Below are positions 42,089-50,039 of a stretch of 64,000 nucleotides of DNA, piece by piece. The DNA is from a virus. The notes beneath the pieces are model-generated. The model was given only the letters and a program-made list of their open reading frames with translations. It had not been told where the DNA came from and ran no database searches. The number at the start of each line of letters is the position of its first letter. The first letter of the stretch is position 1. The stretch lies in IMG/VR virus record IMGVR_UViG_3300046477_000387, positions 1-64,000 of that record. One strand, 5' to 3'. A program made the position numbers and the translations under genes.

Positions 42089-42948
42089 GTGCGCGCGAGC
42101 CTCTTGGCGTTGGTGACGAAGTAGCTCACGTAGGACATGGCGCGCTTGCACACCGGCATGTCCAGCGGCTTGGTGGAGCGGAACGTCTGCCTGGTCACGC
42201 CGACCGAGTCCGAGACCAGGCCCATGTCACGCTTGAGCGCAATCGGGTCGTCCGCGAGGATCGCTTCGGCTTCCGCGACCTGGGCCTTTCTGAGTGCGCC
42301 CTTGAAGCGCTCGGGCAGTGAGTCGAACTGCTGCGCGTTCAGGAGCTCGAGATTGCCGTCGAACATGAACAGGCTGTCGGTGGCCGCATATTTGGAGATA
42401 TACGTGCCTTCCGGGACGAAGTTCATGCTGTCCTGGCCGAAGTTCAGGTTCGAGTTGAGCAGGTAGTAGCTGAGCTTGCACAGATGCCAGCGGGCCTCGA
42501 TCATGGCCGCGTAGCGATCCTCGTCGCTTGCCGCGTCCCAGGCCGGCGTGTTCGGAATGTCGATCGCCGTGATCTGGGCCTGCGCGTAGGTCTGGAAGCT
42601 GTTCATACCCGGCACCAGCGTATCCACCGGCTCCAGGCCGTAGACATACGTCAGCCCGACGCTGTTGCCGTCGGCGAGCGTCAGGAACAGCTCAACGATG
42701 CGACCCTCGCGAGTCGGCACCGTGTGTTCGGTGGGCGCGGCGCCCAGTGCGTTCAGACCCGCCGGAACCGTGACCTGCGCGCTGGAGGCGCCGGGCGTGT
42801 AGCTGTCGAGCGTGACGCGTGCGGCCAGCTCCGTGTTCGCCTGGTCGACGATGCGGTAGTCCACCGAGGCGACGTTCAGGGGTGCGCCGCTGCGGTCGAG
42901 CAGCGGAATCACGCACAGGACATTGGTTCCAGCGAGAAAGACCTGCAT
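42085..42948 (-). CDS. Head-completion or minor structural protein
   Basis: A 287-residue protein. The first about 120 residues are beta-rich (VFLAGTNVLCVIPLLDRSGA) and the rest helical (DEDRYAAMIEARWHLCKLSY). The adaptor position (after the capsid-side genes) suggests a connector or head-fibre role. Confidence 0.55.
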   Translation of the reverse strand: MQVFLAGTNVLCVIPLLDRSGAPLNVASVDYRIVDQANTELAARVTLDSYTPGASSAQVTVPAGLNALGAAPTEHTVPTREGRIVELFLTLADGNSVGLTYVYGLEPVDTLVPGMNSFQTYAQAQITAIDIPNTPAWDAASDEDRYAAMIEARWHLCKLSYYLLNSNLNFGQDSMNFVPEGTYISKYAATDSLFMFDGNLELLNAQQFDSLPERFKGALRKAQVAEAEAILADDPIALKRDMGLVSDSVGVTRQTFRSTKPLDMPVCKRAMSYVSYFVTNAKRLART

Positions 42949-42952
42949 CGCG

Positions 42953-43393
42953 TTACTCGCCCTTTTCTTCGAAGACGCCGCCCGTTGCCTTGACGATCGC
43001 GTCGATCAGGCCACGGATGGAGTTGTTCTTGATACCCATTTCGTCCGCAATCTCGCGCAGGCCACCGATACCCTTCTCGTCGGCGATCGCAGCCAGATCC
43101 TTCTCGTCCCACACCTTCGCGGCGGGGCTGGCCGGGGCGACCGGTTCGGGCGCAGTGGGTTGCGTCACCACGGTTGTCGCACTGGTCGAGACCGCCGGCG
43201 CGTGCATCTGGTCAAGCAGGAACTGCGAGACGCTCGGATTGGTGCCGTCCTCGTATTCGCACGCGTAGACGGCAGCGATGCGCGTGGCGTCCTTATGCGA
43301 GACGTCAGCGGTCGAGACACCGTCCTCGAAGAACACGGCGCCCAGTTGTGCGGTGTAACGCTCCATCCCCGCCGTCAAAAGTCGAAGTTTCAT
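42953..43393 (-). CDS. Small head protein with SAP-like C-terminus
   Basis: A 146-residue protein. The first about 65 residues are a compact domain, then an Ala/Pro/Thr linker, then DLAAIADEKGIGGLREIADE and GIKNNSIRGLIDAIVKA, which resembles a SAP/LEM-type helix-extended-helix. It could decorate the capsid or bind DNA. It follows a terminator that closes the capsid unit. Confidence 0.55.
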   Translation of the reverse strand: MKLRLLTAGMERYTAQLGAVFFEDGVSTADVSHKDATRIAAVYACEYEDGTNPSVSQFLLDQMHAPAVSTSATTVVTQPTAPEPVAPASPAAKVWDEKDLAAIADEKGIGGLREIADEMGIKNNSIRGLIDAIVKATGGVFEEKGE

Positions 43394-43410
43394 TTGTGAT
43401 CCCTGATGTG

Positions 43411-43435
43411 AAAAAGGGCGAGCCCTTCGGCCCGC
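43411..43435 (-). terminator. Intrinsic terminator after the capsid gene
   Basis: On the minus strand GGGCGGGCC and GGCTCGCCC pair (one G-T) around GAAG, followed by TTTTT. It lies after operator 43446 and before the gene starting at 43393. Confidence 0.85.
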
Positions 43436-43445
43436 CCCTTATGAT

Positions 43446-43459
43446 AGTCAGTTTTGACT
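43446..43459. promoter_or_regulatory. Operator palindrome after the capsid gene
   Basis: A perfect AGTCAGTTTTGACT; on the minus strand its end merges with TATCAT. A terminator follows 11 bases later. Confidence 0.88.
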
Positions 43460-43469
43460 ATCGCGACAA

Positions 43470-44381
43470 TCAAACGTTGGAGACGCCTTGCAGACGTGCG
43501 ATCGAACGCGTGGACTTCAGCGCGAGGCCCGTATACCACTTCAGGCGGATACGCGTTGCGTCCTTGTTCTGCACCGTGCCGATGTTCTCGACCACGATAC
43601 CTGCATCGCCGCCACCGTAGATGCCGTGCAAGCCATCCAGCTCGTTCAGGCGCAGTGCGTAGACCGAGCACAGGCTGTTGCCCGTGCCGAGGCTTTCATT
43701 CGCGCCGAGAAACTCGTTCATGATGATCGGCACGCCGTTGTGCGTGAGCATCGGGCGACCGAAGTTTTCCAACTGCTGCATCACAGCGTCGGTGCCGTAG
43801 GTCGCGCGCAGCAGACCGCGGAATGCGCGGATCGTGCCACGACGCATCACGATCACGTCAGCGCCGTTCGGCACTGCGTCGAGCAGCTCGTCCAGCATCG
43901 TCAGCGTGAGGGCGTTGCCGTTCGCGCCAGCGGCGATCGTCTGCGTGCCGCCAGCCTGCACAGACAGGTTCGGCAGACCGTCAAACGACTTCGGGTTGGC
44001 GGTTGCGTCGCCCGTTGCCAGCGTCTGGTGGAACACGCGCGCCACACCCTTCGCCTTCTTGGCGATCTGGATCGCCATCTGGTCGTTGGTGTCGCTGTCG
44101 GTCGACTGCAGGAACTTGTCGACGTCCACGTCGCCCGCCAGGATGCGCAGCTTCGTCACGACTTCTTCGACGGTCGATGCACTTTCGTTCACCGTGTCGT
44201 TCGGGTCGAGGAAGTCAGCGCCAGCCAGCGTGTCTTCGCGGTTATACACATACGCCTTACCGTTCACGCCGGTGAAGGGCAGAACCGAGAACAGGTCGTC
44301 CCGGTCGATGATTTCGTCAATGACGCCTGCGACGAGCTGGTTGTTACTCAGCGATTCGGCCACAGTTTGCAAAAGAGGCAT
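43470..44381 (-). CDS. Major capsid protein
   Basis: A 303-residue protein downstream of the scaffold gene. Its pattern suits an HK97-fold coat: N-terminal arm, a domain with AYVYNREDTLAGADFLDPND, a spine-helix region (QMAIQIAKKAKGVARVFHQT), and the C-terminal A-domain strands (TRIRLKWYTGLALKSTRSIA). The gene is bounded by an operator at each end and a terminator after it, as expected for a very highly expressed gene. Confidence 0.85.
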   Translation of the reverse strand: MPLLQTVAESLSNNQLVAGVIDEIIDRDDLFSVLPFTGVNGKAYVYNREDTLAGADFLDPNDTVNESASTVEEVVTKLRILAGDVDVDKFLQSTDSDTNDQMAIQIAKKAKGVARVFHQTLATGDATANPKSFDGLPNLSVQAGGTQTIAAGANGNALTLTMLDELLDAVPNGADVIVMRRGTIRAFRGLLRATYGTDAVMQQLENFGRPMLTHNGVPIIMNEFLGANESLGTGNSLCSVYALRLNELDGLHGIYGGGDAGIVVENIGTVQNKDATRIRLKWYTGLALKSTRSIARLQGVSNV

Positions 44382-44482
44382 GTCTTTTCCTTTCCAAATT
44401 GATTGAAACAGCTTCGTTTCGGGCCTAGGTCGCTTTAGTCACCGATAGGACGCCACAATATCACAAAATGGCTATTTTGAAC

Positions 44483-44496
44483 AGTCAGTTTTGACT
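44483..44496. promoter_or_regulatory. Operator palindrome before the capsid gene
   Basis: A perfect AGTCAGTTTTGACT within AACAGTCA...TGACTGTT; CAAAAT, a weak -10, follows on the minus strand. Confidence 0.88.
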
Positions 44497-44514
44497 GTTT
44501 AGTGTCCGCAAAAC

Positions 44515-45444
44515 TTAGCCGTTGAACTTCACATTCAGACCCTTCAGGCCCGCCGAGATGCGCGACAGACCCTTCGCTTCCGAGTGTTCCTTGACGGGTG
44601 CGGTGATCTTGCCGTTCGCGAGGCGCGAATCCGAACCGGCGCCTGGCTTCACCTTGCTCTTGAGCAGGTGATCCTTCTCAGGGTCAGCCTCGACAATCTT
44701 GCGCAGCGCTTCGTCGAAACTGACTGCCGAACCAGCGCCGTTGACGATCATCGTGCGCTCAGCCGCGCCCTTCGGTTTGTCGTATGCCACCACCTTGCCG
44801 TCGACCAGCTCGAAGTGATCGCCATAGATGACGCGCGCCTTGGCGGGCGTCAGCGCCAGCTCCGCGCTGATGAACTGCGACTGCGAGAACTGCGTGCCGA
44901 CTGTGAGTTCGTTGATCACGCCGTCGCGCTTGCCGAGTTCGCCCTTGAGCGAGTCGATCTGTTCCTGCAGGGTCTTCTTTTCCTTGCCGTGTTCTTCGGC
45001 CATGCGCTCTTTCAGGCGCGACCACTCGCCCTTCGCTTCAAGCGCAGCGGTTTCGGCGTCCTGCTTTTCCTTGATGAGCGCGCGCACCGCTTCGGGGTCG
45101 ATGCCCTCAAACTTCTTCAGTTGCTCCTGGGCTGCCGTGAGCGCCGCATTGGCCTCGTCGAGCTTGCCCTTTTTCTGCATCACTTCCTTCAGCAGCTTGG
45201 CTTCCTCGTCGGTCGGCTTGCGCTCGCCGGTGCCCGCGCCCTGCTTTGCTTTTTCGGCGGCGGCTGCGGCGGCTGCGGCTTCCGCGTCGGCGGATTCGGC
45301 GGCCGCTTTCTCGGCGGCTGCCTTGGCTGCTTCGGCTGCGAGGCCCGCGGCGATTGCCGCTGCACCGCCCGATTTCGAGCCTTCTTCACCCGCCGCGTCC
45401 ATGTAGCGTTGGGAGAGCATCAGTTTGCGCAAAAGTGCATTCAT
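44515..45444 (-). CDS. Capsid scaffolding protein
   Basis: A 309-residue protein. Residues about 25-65 are Ala/Glu/Lys repeats, followed by a long coiled coil (about 75-180) and a basic C-terminus (SKVKPGAGSDSRLANGKITA) suited to binding coat subunits. It lies between portal and capsid genes, the normal scaffold position. Confidence 0.8.
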   Translation of the reverse strand: MNALLRKLMLSQRYMDAAGEEGSKSGGAAAIAAGLAAEAAKAAAEKAAAESADAEAAAAAAAAEKAKQGAGTGERKPTDEEAKLLKEVMQKKGKLDEANAALTAAQEQLKKFEGIDPEAVRALIKEKQDAETAALEAKGEWSRLKERMAEEHGKEKKTLQEQIDSLKGELGKRDGVINELTVGTQFSQSQFISAELALTPAKARVIYGDHFELVDGKVVAYDKPKGAAERTMIVNGAGSAVSFDEALRKIVEADPEKDHLLKSKVKPGAGSDSRLANGKITAPVKEHSEAKGLSRISAGLKGLNVKFNG

Positions 45445-45484
45445 GTTTCGTCGTTCCTTGACCAGTCTCTAGGTCGTAGTTGTG

Positions 45485-45511
45485 AAAATGCCGGCGCATC
45501 ACTTGGCCGGC
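45485..45511 (-). terminator. Probable terminator after the portal gene
   Basis: Two GCCGGC arms pair around a 10-base loop and are followed on the minus strand by ATTTT. Confidence 0.6.
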
Positions 45512-45517
45512 GTGGGG

Positions 45518-47140
45518 TTAGCCTTCGGACTTCGTCGTCAGCGATTCAGTCGCCACCGCGCGGTCCGAGTATTTCTGGAGCTGCTGCTGGCTTTGCTGCT
45601 GGGCCTGAAGCTCCAGCGGCCCGGCCGGCGGCCAGTCCTTGAGGTCGGCGAGGATCTTGCTCTTGATATCCTTCGAAAGCTGCGGGAACAGCTTCTCGAT
45701 CACCGCCTTCATCTGCTCCTGGCGCAATGAGTCAGGAGCTTCGATGAGAGCAAGACGTGCGGCAATGTCGAACTCGTCGTAGAGTCCGCGCGTGTCGAAG
45801 TCATCCGGGTAGGTGACAAACTGCTGATCGTCGGCGAGTTCTTCGCCGTTCCAGAGTGCGACCAGCGCCGCAATCTTGTTCTCGATCGACTGCAGGGAGT
45901 CTGCCTTGGCCGCCAACAGAGCATTCACTCGCTCGAAGTCGTAGGCTTTAGCGACGCCTGAACTGTTGTCGATCCCAAGCGAGTTGTCCTGTTTGGTGCG
46001 CTCGCCAGCGAGACCAACGGTGTGGTAGATCTCGTTGATGATCTTGTGAATCACCGCGAGGATCATCTGGGCCTGCTTAGGGTCCGGGGAAATGTATTTG
46101 GGCTCGCCGCCCTCGCCGTCGTAGAGGAAGATGCGCTTGGTGCCCATCTCCATCATCTTCGTGTAGTTGTCGTCGCCCGGCATCATGCCCTGCGCCGGCA
46201 TCGCGAGCTGGCTGAACGTCTGGTCCTGGATGATGGCGTCCAGGTTCGACAGGTAGTTCGCCACGGCCCGGTCCAGGTAGGCAATGTCGTCAATCATCGA
46301 CGGCGCCACATACAGCTCGTCGGTAATCACGTGGTCAGCGAGGATCACCGGCACCACGCCCAGATTGTGGTTGCCGTTACCGATCTCGACCACCTTCTGC
46401 TTCTTGCCCTTGCCCTGGAGTTCGAACAGGTGCCAGTCCTGCTTCGTCCACAGACGGAAGCGCTGGAGGATCGCGCCGCTTGAGGTGAGCGGGTCGGAGT
46501 CGTCGCGCGCAGTCTCCTGGATCAGTGCCCAGTTCAGCGCGCCCATGCCGTCGTAGCTGTAGTCCAGCAACTGCTCGGGGCCAACCAGATACGCGTAGGT
46601 CATGACGCCAGCCTGACGCTCCTCGGCGACAGTCTCCACCGCGTCCGTCTTGGTGTTGTCGATCACGATGCCGATGCGGCCCTGGCGGGAGGTGCGCGAG
46701 GCGATCTGGCGAGCGAAGTCCTGAATGCCCAGACCGTTGCGGGTGCTTCTGAGCCAGAACTGCTTCACACAATCGGGCGCGTCGGTGTCGTTGCGGGTGA
46801 TGGCCTGCTTGAACAGATACTTGTTCAGCAGGTCGACCACTTCTTTCGTGTGATTGAAGCGGTAGGCACGCGCGAGGCGGTCGTTATATTCCCGGTCGCC
46901 TTCCTTGATGTAGCGGAAGACGTTGTCGTTGAACCACTCGCGGCCGCCCTCATACGTCTCCTCGATGAAGTGCCAGTGATTGACGTGGTCTTCGTATTCG
47001 GGGTGACGGCGCGCGACCAGCGCGCGGAGCTTTTTCTGCTCGTCGTCAGCGACAGGGGCGATGCCCATAGCGGCAGCCGAATCGACGTCATTCGGGTCGA
47101 TTGAGAACTGCTCGCCGGCGGTAAAGTGCTTGATTTCCAT
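45518..47140 (-). CDS. Portal protein
   Basis: A 540-residue protein in the terminase-portal-scaffold order. It has the mixed N-terminal clip/stem region, a long helix with AKAYDFERVNALLAAKADSL, and a Gln-rich C-terminus (LQAQQQSQQQLQK). This pattern resembles DUF4055-type portals. The portal ring is the DNA channel and terminase docking site. The ATG lies 8 bases after an AATACT -10 candidate with no ribosome-binding site, so the mRNA may be nearly leaderless. Confidence 0.85.
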   Translation of the reverse strand: MEIKHFTAGEQFSIDPNDVDSAAAMGIAPVADDEQKKLRALVARRHPEYEDHVNHWHFIEETYEGGREWFNDNVFRYIKEGDREYNDRLARAYRFNHTKEVVDLLNKYLFKQAITRNDTDAPDCVKQFWLRSTRNGLGIQDFARQIASRTSRQGRIGIVIDNTKTDAVETVAEERQAGVMTYAYLVGPEQLLDYSYDGMGALNWALIQETARDDSDPLTSSGAILQRFRLWTKQDWHLFELQGKGKKQKVVEIGNGNHNLGVVPVILADHVITDELYVAPSMIDDIAYLDRAVANYLSNLDAIIQDQTFSQLAMPAQGMMPGDDNYTKMMEMGTKRIFLYDGEGGEPKYISPDPKQAQMILAVIHKIINEIYHTVGLAGERTKQDNSLGIDNSSGVAKAYDFERVNALLAAKADSLQSIENKIAALVALWNGEELADDQQFVTYPDDFDTRGLYDEFDIAARLALIEAPDSLRQEQMKAVIEKLFPQLSKDIKSKILADLKDWPPAGPLELQAQQQSQQQLQKYSDRAVATESLTTKSEG

Positions 47141-47148
47141 TGGTCGTG

Positions 47149-47177
47149 AGTATTCGTGAGGTGCGGCGCTTTGTCAA
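47149..47177 (-). promoter_or_regulatory. Promoter of the portal gene
   Basis: TTGACA (47172-47177) is separated by exactly 17 bp from AATACT (47149-47154). Operator 47179-47192 lies directly upstream. Confidence 0.6.
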
Positions 47178-47178
47178 C

Positions 47179-47192
47179 AGTCAGTTTTGACT
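47179..47192. promoter_or_regulatory. Operator palindrome before the portal gene
   Basis: A perfect AGTCAGTTTTGACT one base from the -35 TTGACA. Confidence 0.9.
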
Positions 47193-47202
47193 ATCCGCAG
47201 GG

Positions 47203-48471
47203 TTAGACAGAAAGCCCGCCAAGTTCCAGACGGCGAACCGGGAATTCGAGGTCGATGCAGTAGCCGGCGGCGTCGGCCGAGTGTTCAGTGCCGGTCTTCT
47301 TGTCGACATCGCGCGAGCCAGGAACGTAGATCGTCTGTTCCAGCGACTTGATGAAGTGCTTGCAGGACGGGTCGATGCGCAGGCGCACCTGGCCGTCGGC
47401 CGAGCGCAGCATCCGGTTCACCGAGTTCACCCGGTCGGCCACGAGCGGGGACTTGCGGCGAAACTTGATGCGCTTGAACCCCTTCTCGCGAAGAATGTCC
47501 AGGTCCGTCTCGCCGCGCGCGTGCTGCCGCTGACCGCCCGCCGGGTCGGGGTAGACCGTCATCTGCTTCTGGTAGCGCCAGTATTTCTTCTCGAGCGCGT
47601 CAGCCGTCTCCTCGGTGTTCGAGCCAAACTGCACGATCTCGTCCACCGCCCACAGCTCGCCGTTCTCCTGCGGCTGGAAGATCACGGTGGACATGGGGTC
47701 GATGTTAAAGTCCATGCCCACCCAGATCGGCAGCCGCGGATTGAACTCCAGCTTCGAGACATGGATCGCGCGGTCAAACGGGTAGTAGACGCGCCCGCTC
47801 ATCGTCTCGAAGCTCGCCTCGAACTCCTGCTTGTAGGACTTCGGGTCCATGTCGCGCTTGGCGGCCTCGAGCTCCGAGCGCGGGATGAAGGGCGACGTGA
47901 AGGTCGGGAACTGCCAGCTTGCCCAGTCGTTCAGGCGCATGCGGCCGTTCGTGTCCAGATACTCGTCGCCGCGCTGGCCGAGCATGTAGACGGTGTGCAG
48001 GTAGTTGTAGGCTTTGGGCGTGCCAATAAACATGGCGTGGCCACCGGTGTCAGCGAGCGTCGGGCGCAGCACCTTGGTCCACGTCTCCTCGCTCATGTCC
48101 TGGAATTCATCGAGCACGAGAAAGTGGATACCCACGCCGCGCAGCGAGTCGGCCTTGTCGGCGCCCTTGAGTTCGATGCGGCTGCCGTTGCGCAGGTAGA
48201 TGGTGAGCGAGGTCTCGTTGACCTTCCTGACCCACTTCTTCGGGATCGCCTCGAGCAGATCGGTCCACATGATCTGTTTGGCCATCTTGTAGGTCGGGGC
48301 GACATACCAGATTTTGCGGCGCTTGATCTGGGCGAACTTGATCAGCAAGACTTTTGAAAGCGCGGTCTTGCCCCAGCGGCGCCCGGCCACCACCACCCGG
48401 AAGCGGCGGCGGTCCTGAAAGACCATCATCTGTTTGGGGTGCAGCGAGAGGGCCGCGGTCTTACGCGCCAT
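47203..48471 (-). CDS. terL: Terminase large subunit
   Basis: A 422-residue packaging motor. The ATPase domain has Walker A VVVAGRRWGKTALSK (about 26-40) and Walker B FLVLDEFQDMSEE (about 113). The RNase H-fold nuclease has its first Asp in VGMDFNIDPMST near residue 256 and a later acidic residue in the C-terminal part. It translocates DNA into the prohead and cuts concatemers. It overlaps the small subunit by 11 bp. Confidence 0.93.
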   Translation of the reverse strand: MARKTAALSLHPKQMMVFQDRRRFRVVVAGRRWGKTALSKVLLIKFAQIKRRKIWYVAPTYKMAKQIMWTDLLEAIPKKWVRKVNETSLTIYLRNGSRIELKGADKADSLRGVGIHFLVLDEFQDMSEETWTKVLRPTLADTGGHAMFIGTPKAYNYLHTVYMLGQRGDEYLDTNGRMRLNDWASWQFPTFTSPFIPRSELEAAKRDMDPKSYKQEFEASFETMSGRVYYPFDRAIHVSKLEFNPRLPIWVGMDFNIDPMSTVIFQPQENGELWAVDEIVQFGSNTEETADALEKKYWRYQKQMTVYPDPAGGQRQHARGETDLDILREKGFKRIKFRRKSPLVADRVNSVNRMLRSADGQVRLRIDPSCKHFIKSLEQTIYVPGSRDVDKKTGTEHSADAAGYCIDLEFPVRRLELGGLSV

Positions 48472-49102
48472 CGTCGTCCTCGCCTTCTTCGACCACGTCG
48501 TCGAGCTCCTCGACGTCGCCCTCGCCCGGCAGGTCGTCCAGCTCGCTTTCGTCGCGCTCGCGCAGCGCCTGGATCTGTTCGGCCGTCAGTTCGCTGATGA
48601 CGAGTTCAGGCAGGCCGTCTTCATCCATGCCGTCATCCTTGTCCAGACCCAGCACTGCCCAGCGCTCCTCACGTGCCTTCTTGAGCACCGTCATCGCCGA
48701 ATCGAGCGCCTTGAGGTTGTTGAGCACGGTGGAAAATGCGTGGCCGGCTGCTTTCGCCTGCAGGATCTCATTCCAGGAGAGCTTGGCGAGACCCGAGGCC
48801 ATCTTGTAGTGCTCCTCCTTGGTCTCCTTGATGCGCGCAGCGAGCACTGTGGCGTCATCGATCGACGCCTTTTTCACTTCTTCCTTCACCGCGGCCGCGT
48901 GTTCTTCCTTGCGGCTCGCGCGCACGATGCCCTTGGCCTTGAAGTGCGCGGAGAAGGCGGATTTGTGTTTGCCAAAACGGTTGGCGAGATCGACGAGCGT
49001 GACTTCGCCCGACTCCCATAGCGCCTCGGCCTCGGCCCACTGCTTCGGGGTGAGACGGGCATGCTTGCTCTTGGGTGCTGCTGGTGCCGGTGCCTTCGTC
49101 AC
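48461..49102 (-). CDS. terS: Terminase small subunit
   Basis: A 213-residue DNA-binding protein. The N-terminal helix-turn-helix is KQWAEAEALWESGEVTLVDL with ANRFGKHKSAFSAHF; a central helical oligomerisation region follows, then a strongly acidic C-terminus (DELPGEG-like Asp/Glu runs). It recognises the packaging site and recruits the large subunit, which it overlaps. Confidence 0.85.
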   Translation of the reverse strand: MTKAPAPAAPKSKHARLTPKQWAEAEALWESGEVTLVDLANRFGKHKSAFSAHFKAKGIVRASRKEEHAAAVKEEVKKASIDDATVLAARIKETKEEHYKMASGLAKLSWNEILQAKAAGHAFSTVLNNLKALDSAMTVLKKAREERWAVLGLDKDDGMDEDGLPELVISELTAEQIQALRERDESELDDLPGEGDVEELDDVVEEGEDDDGA

Positions 49103-49128
49103 TGCCAGTCCTTCTGTTTCGTCTTTTC

Positions 49129-49157
49129 AAAAAAAAAGGGCGCGGAGGTTGGCGCCC
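49129..49157 (-). terminator. Intrinsic terminator in the leader of the terminase operon
   Basis: On the minus strand GGGCGC and GCGCCC pair around an 8-base loop and are followed by nine or more T residues. It lies between the promoter at 49190-49218 and the terS start at 49102. Confidence 0.85.
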
Positions 49158-49189
49158 ATTCGGAGACATAAAAAACGAATCAGGGCTCC

Positions 49190-49218
49190 AATGTAGCCGC
49201 GGCCGCGGCATTTGTCAA
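49190..49218 (-). promoter_or_regulatory. Promoter of the terminase operon
   Basis: TTGACA (49213-49218), 17 bp, TACATT (49190-49195). Operator 49220-49233 is directly upstream and a strong terminator directly downstream. Confidence 0.6.
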
Positions 49219-49219
49219 C

Positions 49220-49233
49220 AGTCAGTTTTGACT
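49220..49233. promoter_or_regulatory. Operator palindrome before the terminase operon
   Basis: A perfect AGTCAGTTTTGACT, one base from TTGACA. It overlaps the last codons of the 133-residue gene. Confidence 0.9.
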
Positions 49234-49623
49234 GTCCTTATCAGCGCAGATCAGATGATGCAGGCCGAGCGCGAGCGCACGTCCCTCGTCGGGCTGATTA
49301 GACGTGCGCAGAAGCTCGCCATCGAGCTCGAACACGCATACCCACCCACCGGTGTCTGCGGGAAGCAAGAAGAACTGAATCCCGCGCTTCTCGAACGCTT
49401 CTGCGCACAGTGTTTCGTGCAGCACGAAGTCAATCGCGGGAACCCAGTTGGTTTCATCCGGCACACCGGCTTCCGGTCGCCAGCATTTGACCAGGTCGTC
49501 CTGGATCTCGACGATGAAGCCGAGGGCGGACGCGATCGCCGCGTTCAGCAGGGTTGGGCTTGGGGCGCCCGTGCCGATTACCCGTGCCGCCGAGCATTGA
49601 TCTATGTGTTCTTCATTCTTCAT
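49222..49623 (-). CDS. Protein of unknown function
   Basis: A 133-residue acidic protein with Trp and His scattered through it (FFLLPADTGGWVCVFELDGE). No family is recognised. Its upstream region has the second conserved element (49658-49681) and an AT-rich stretch, not the AGTCA operator, so it may be expressed at a different time from the packaging genes that follow. Confidence 0.6.
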   Translation of the reverse strand: MKNEEHIDQCSAARVIGTGAPSPTLLNAAIASALGFIVEIQDDLVKCWRPEAGVPDETNWVPAIDFVLHETLCAEAFEKRGIQFFLLPADTGGWVCVFELDGELLRTSNQPDEGRALALGLHHLICADKDSQN

Positions 49624-49657
49624 TACTCTTATCTTTAATGTTTATATGTTTTATATA

Positions 49658-49681
49658 CGGGAAAGCGACGGGAGCCCAAGT
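49658..49681 (-). promoter_or_regulatory. Second conserved upstream element, copy 2
   Basis: ACTTGGGCTCCCGTCGCTTT followed by CCCG on the minus strand, then ATTAAAGATAA nearer the gene. It is closely similar to 15397-15420. Confidence 0.5.
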
Positions 49682-49712
49682 CACTTGGAGAGAACCCATC
49701 GCGGTCCCGGAA

Positions 49713-50039
49713 TCAGGTTTCGAAGATTTCTTCCAGCAGCAATTCTTCTTCGGAAGCGATGAATGCCGGACCCGGAGAGGCTGCAACCGGAGCGAGGACA
49801 TAACCGCGGCCTTCTTTCGTGATCGAGATGAGCACCCGCTTGCGGCCCCGCCGCTTCTCGGCTCCAGACTTCTCGATGAGCCCGTGGCTGATGAGCGCGC
49901 GGATTGAGAACTGGATCGACGCCTTGGTGGTTTCGTAGTTGATCCGCTCGATGACCTGGTCGAGGTCGCACGCGGTGCCGTCCGGGTTCGCCGTGGCGAT
50001 CACGCGCAGCAGTTCGATCTGCTTCGTCGTCAGGTGCAT
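49713..50039 (-). CDS. Winged-helix (MarR-like) DNA-binding protein
   Basis: A 108-residue protein: LTTKQIELLRVIATANPDGT at the N-terminus, then recognition-helix and wing regions KASIQFSIRALISHGLIEKS and RRGRKRVLISITKEGRGYV. It probably regulates the adjoining GNAT/ABC-ATPase gene group. It begins exactly at the GNAT stop codon. Confidence 0.75.
   Translation of the reverse strand: MHLTTKQIELLRVIATANPDGTACDLDQVIERINYETTKASIQFSIRALISHGLIEKSGAEKRRGRKRVLISITKEGRGYVLAPVAASPGPAFIASEEELLLEEIFET

Noticed and set aside
49658-49681. Sigma-54 promoter in the TTGGGC element
   Set aside because: GG and GC dinucleotides are not at the constant 10-bp spacing in the three copies.
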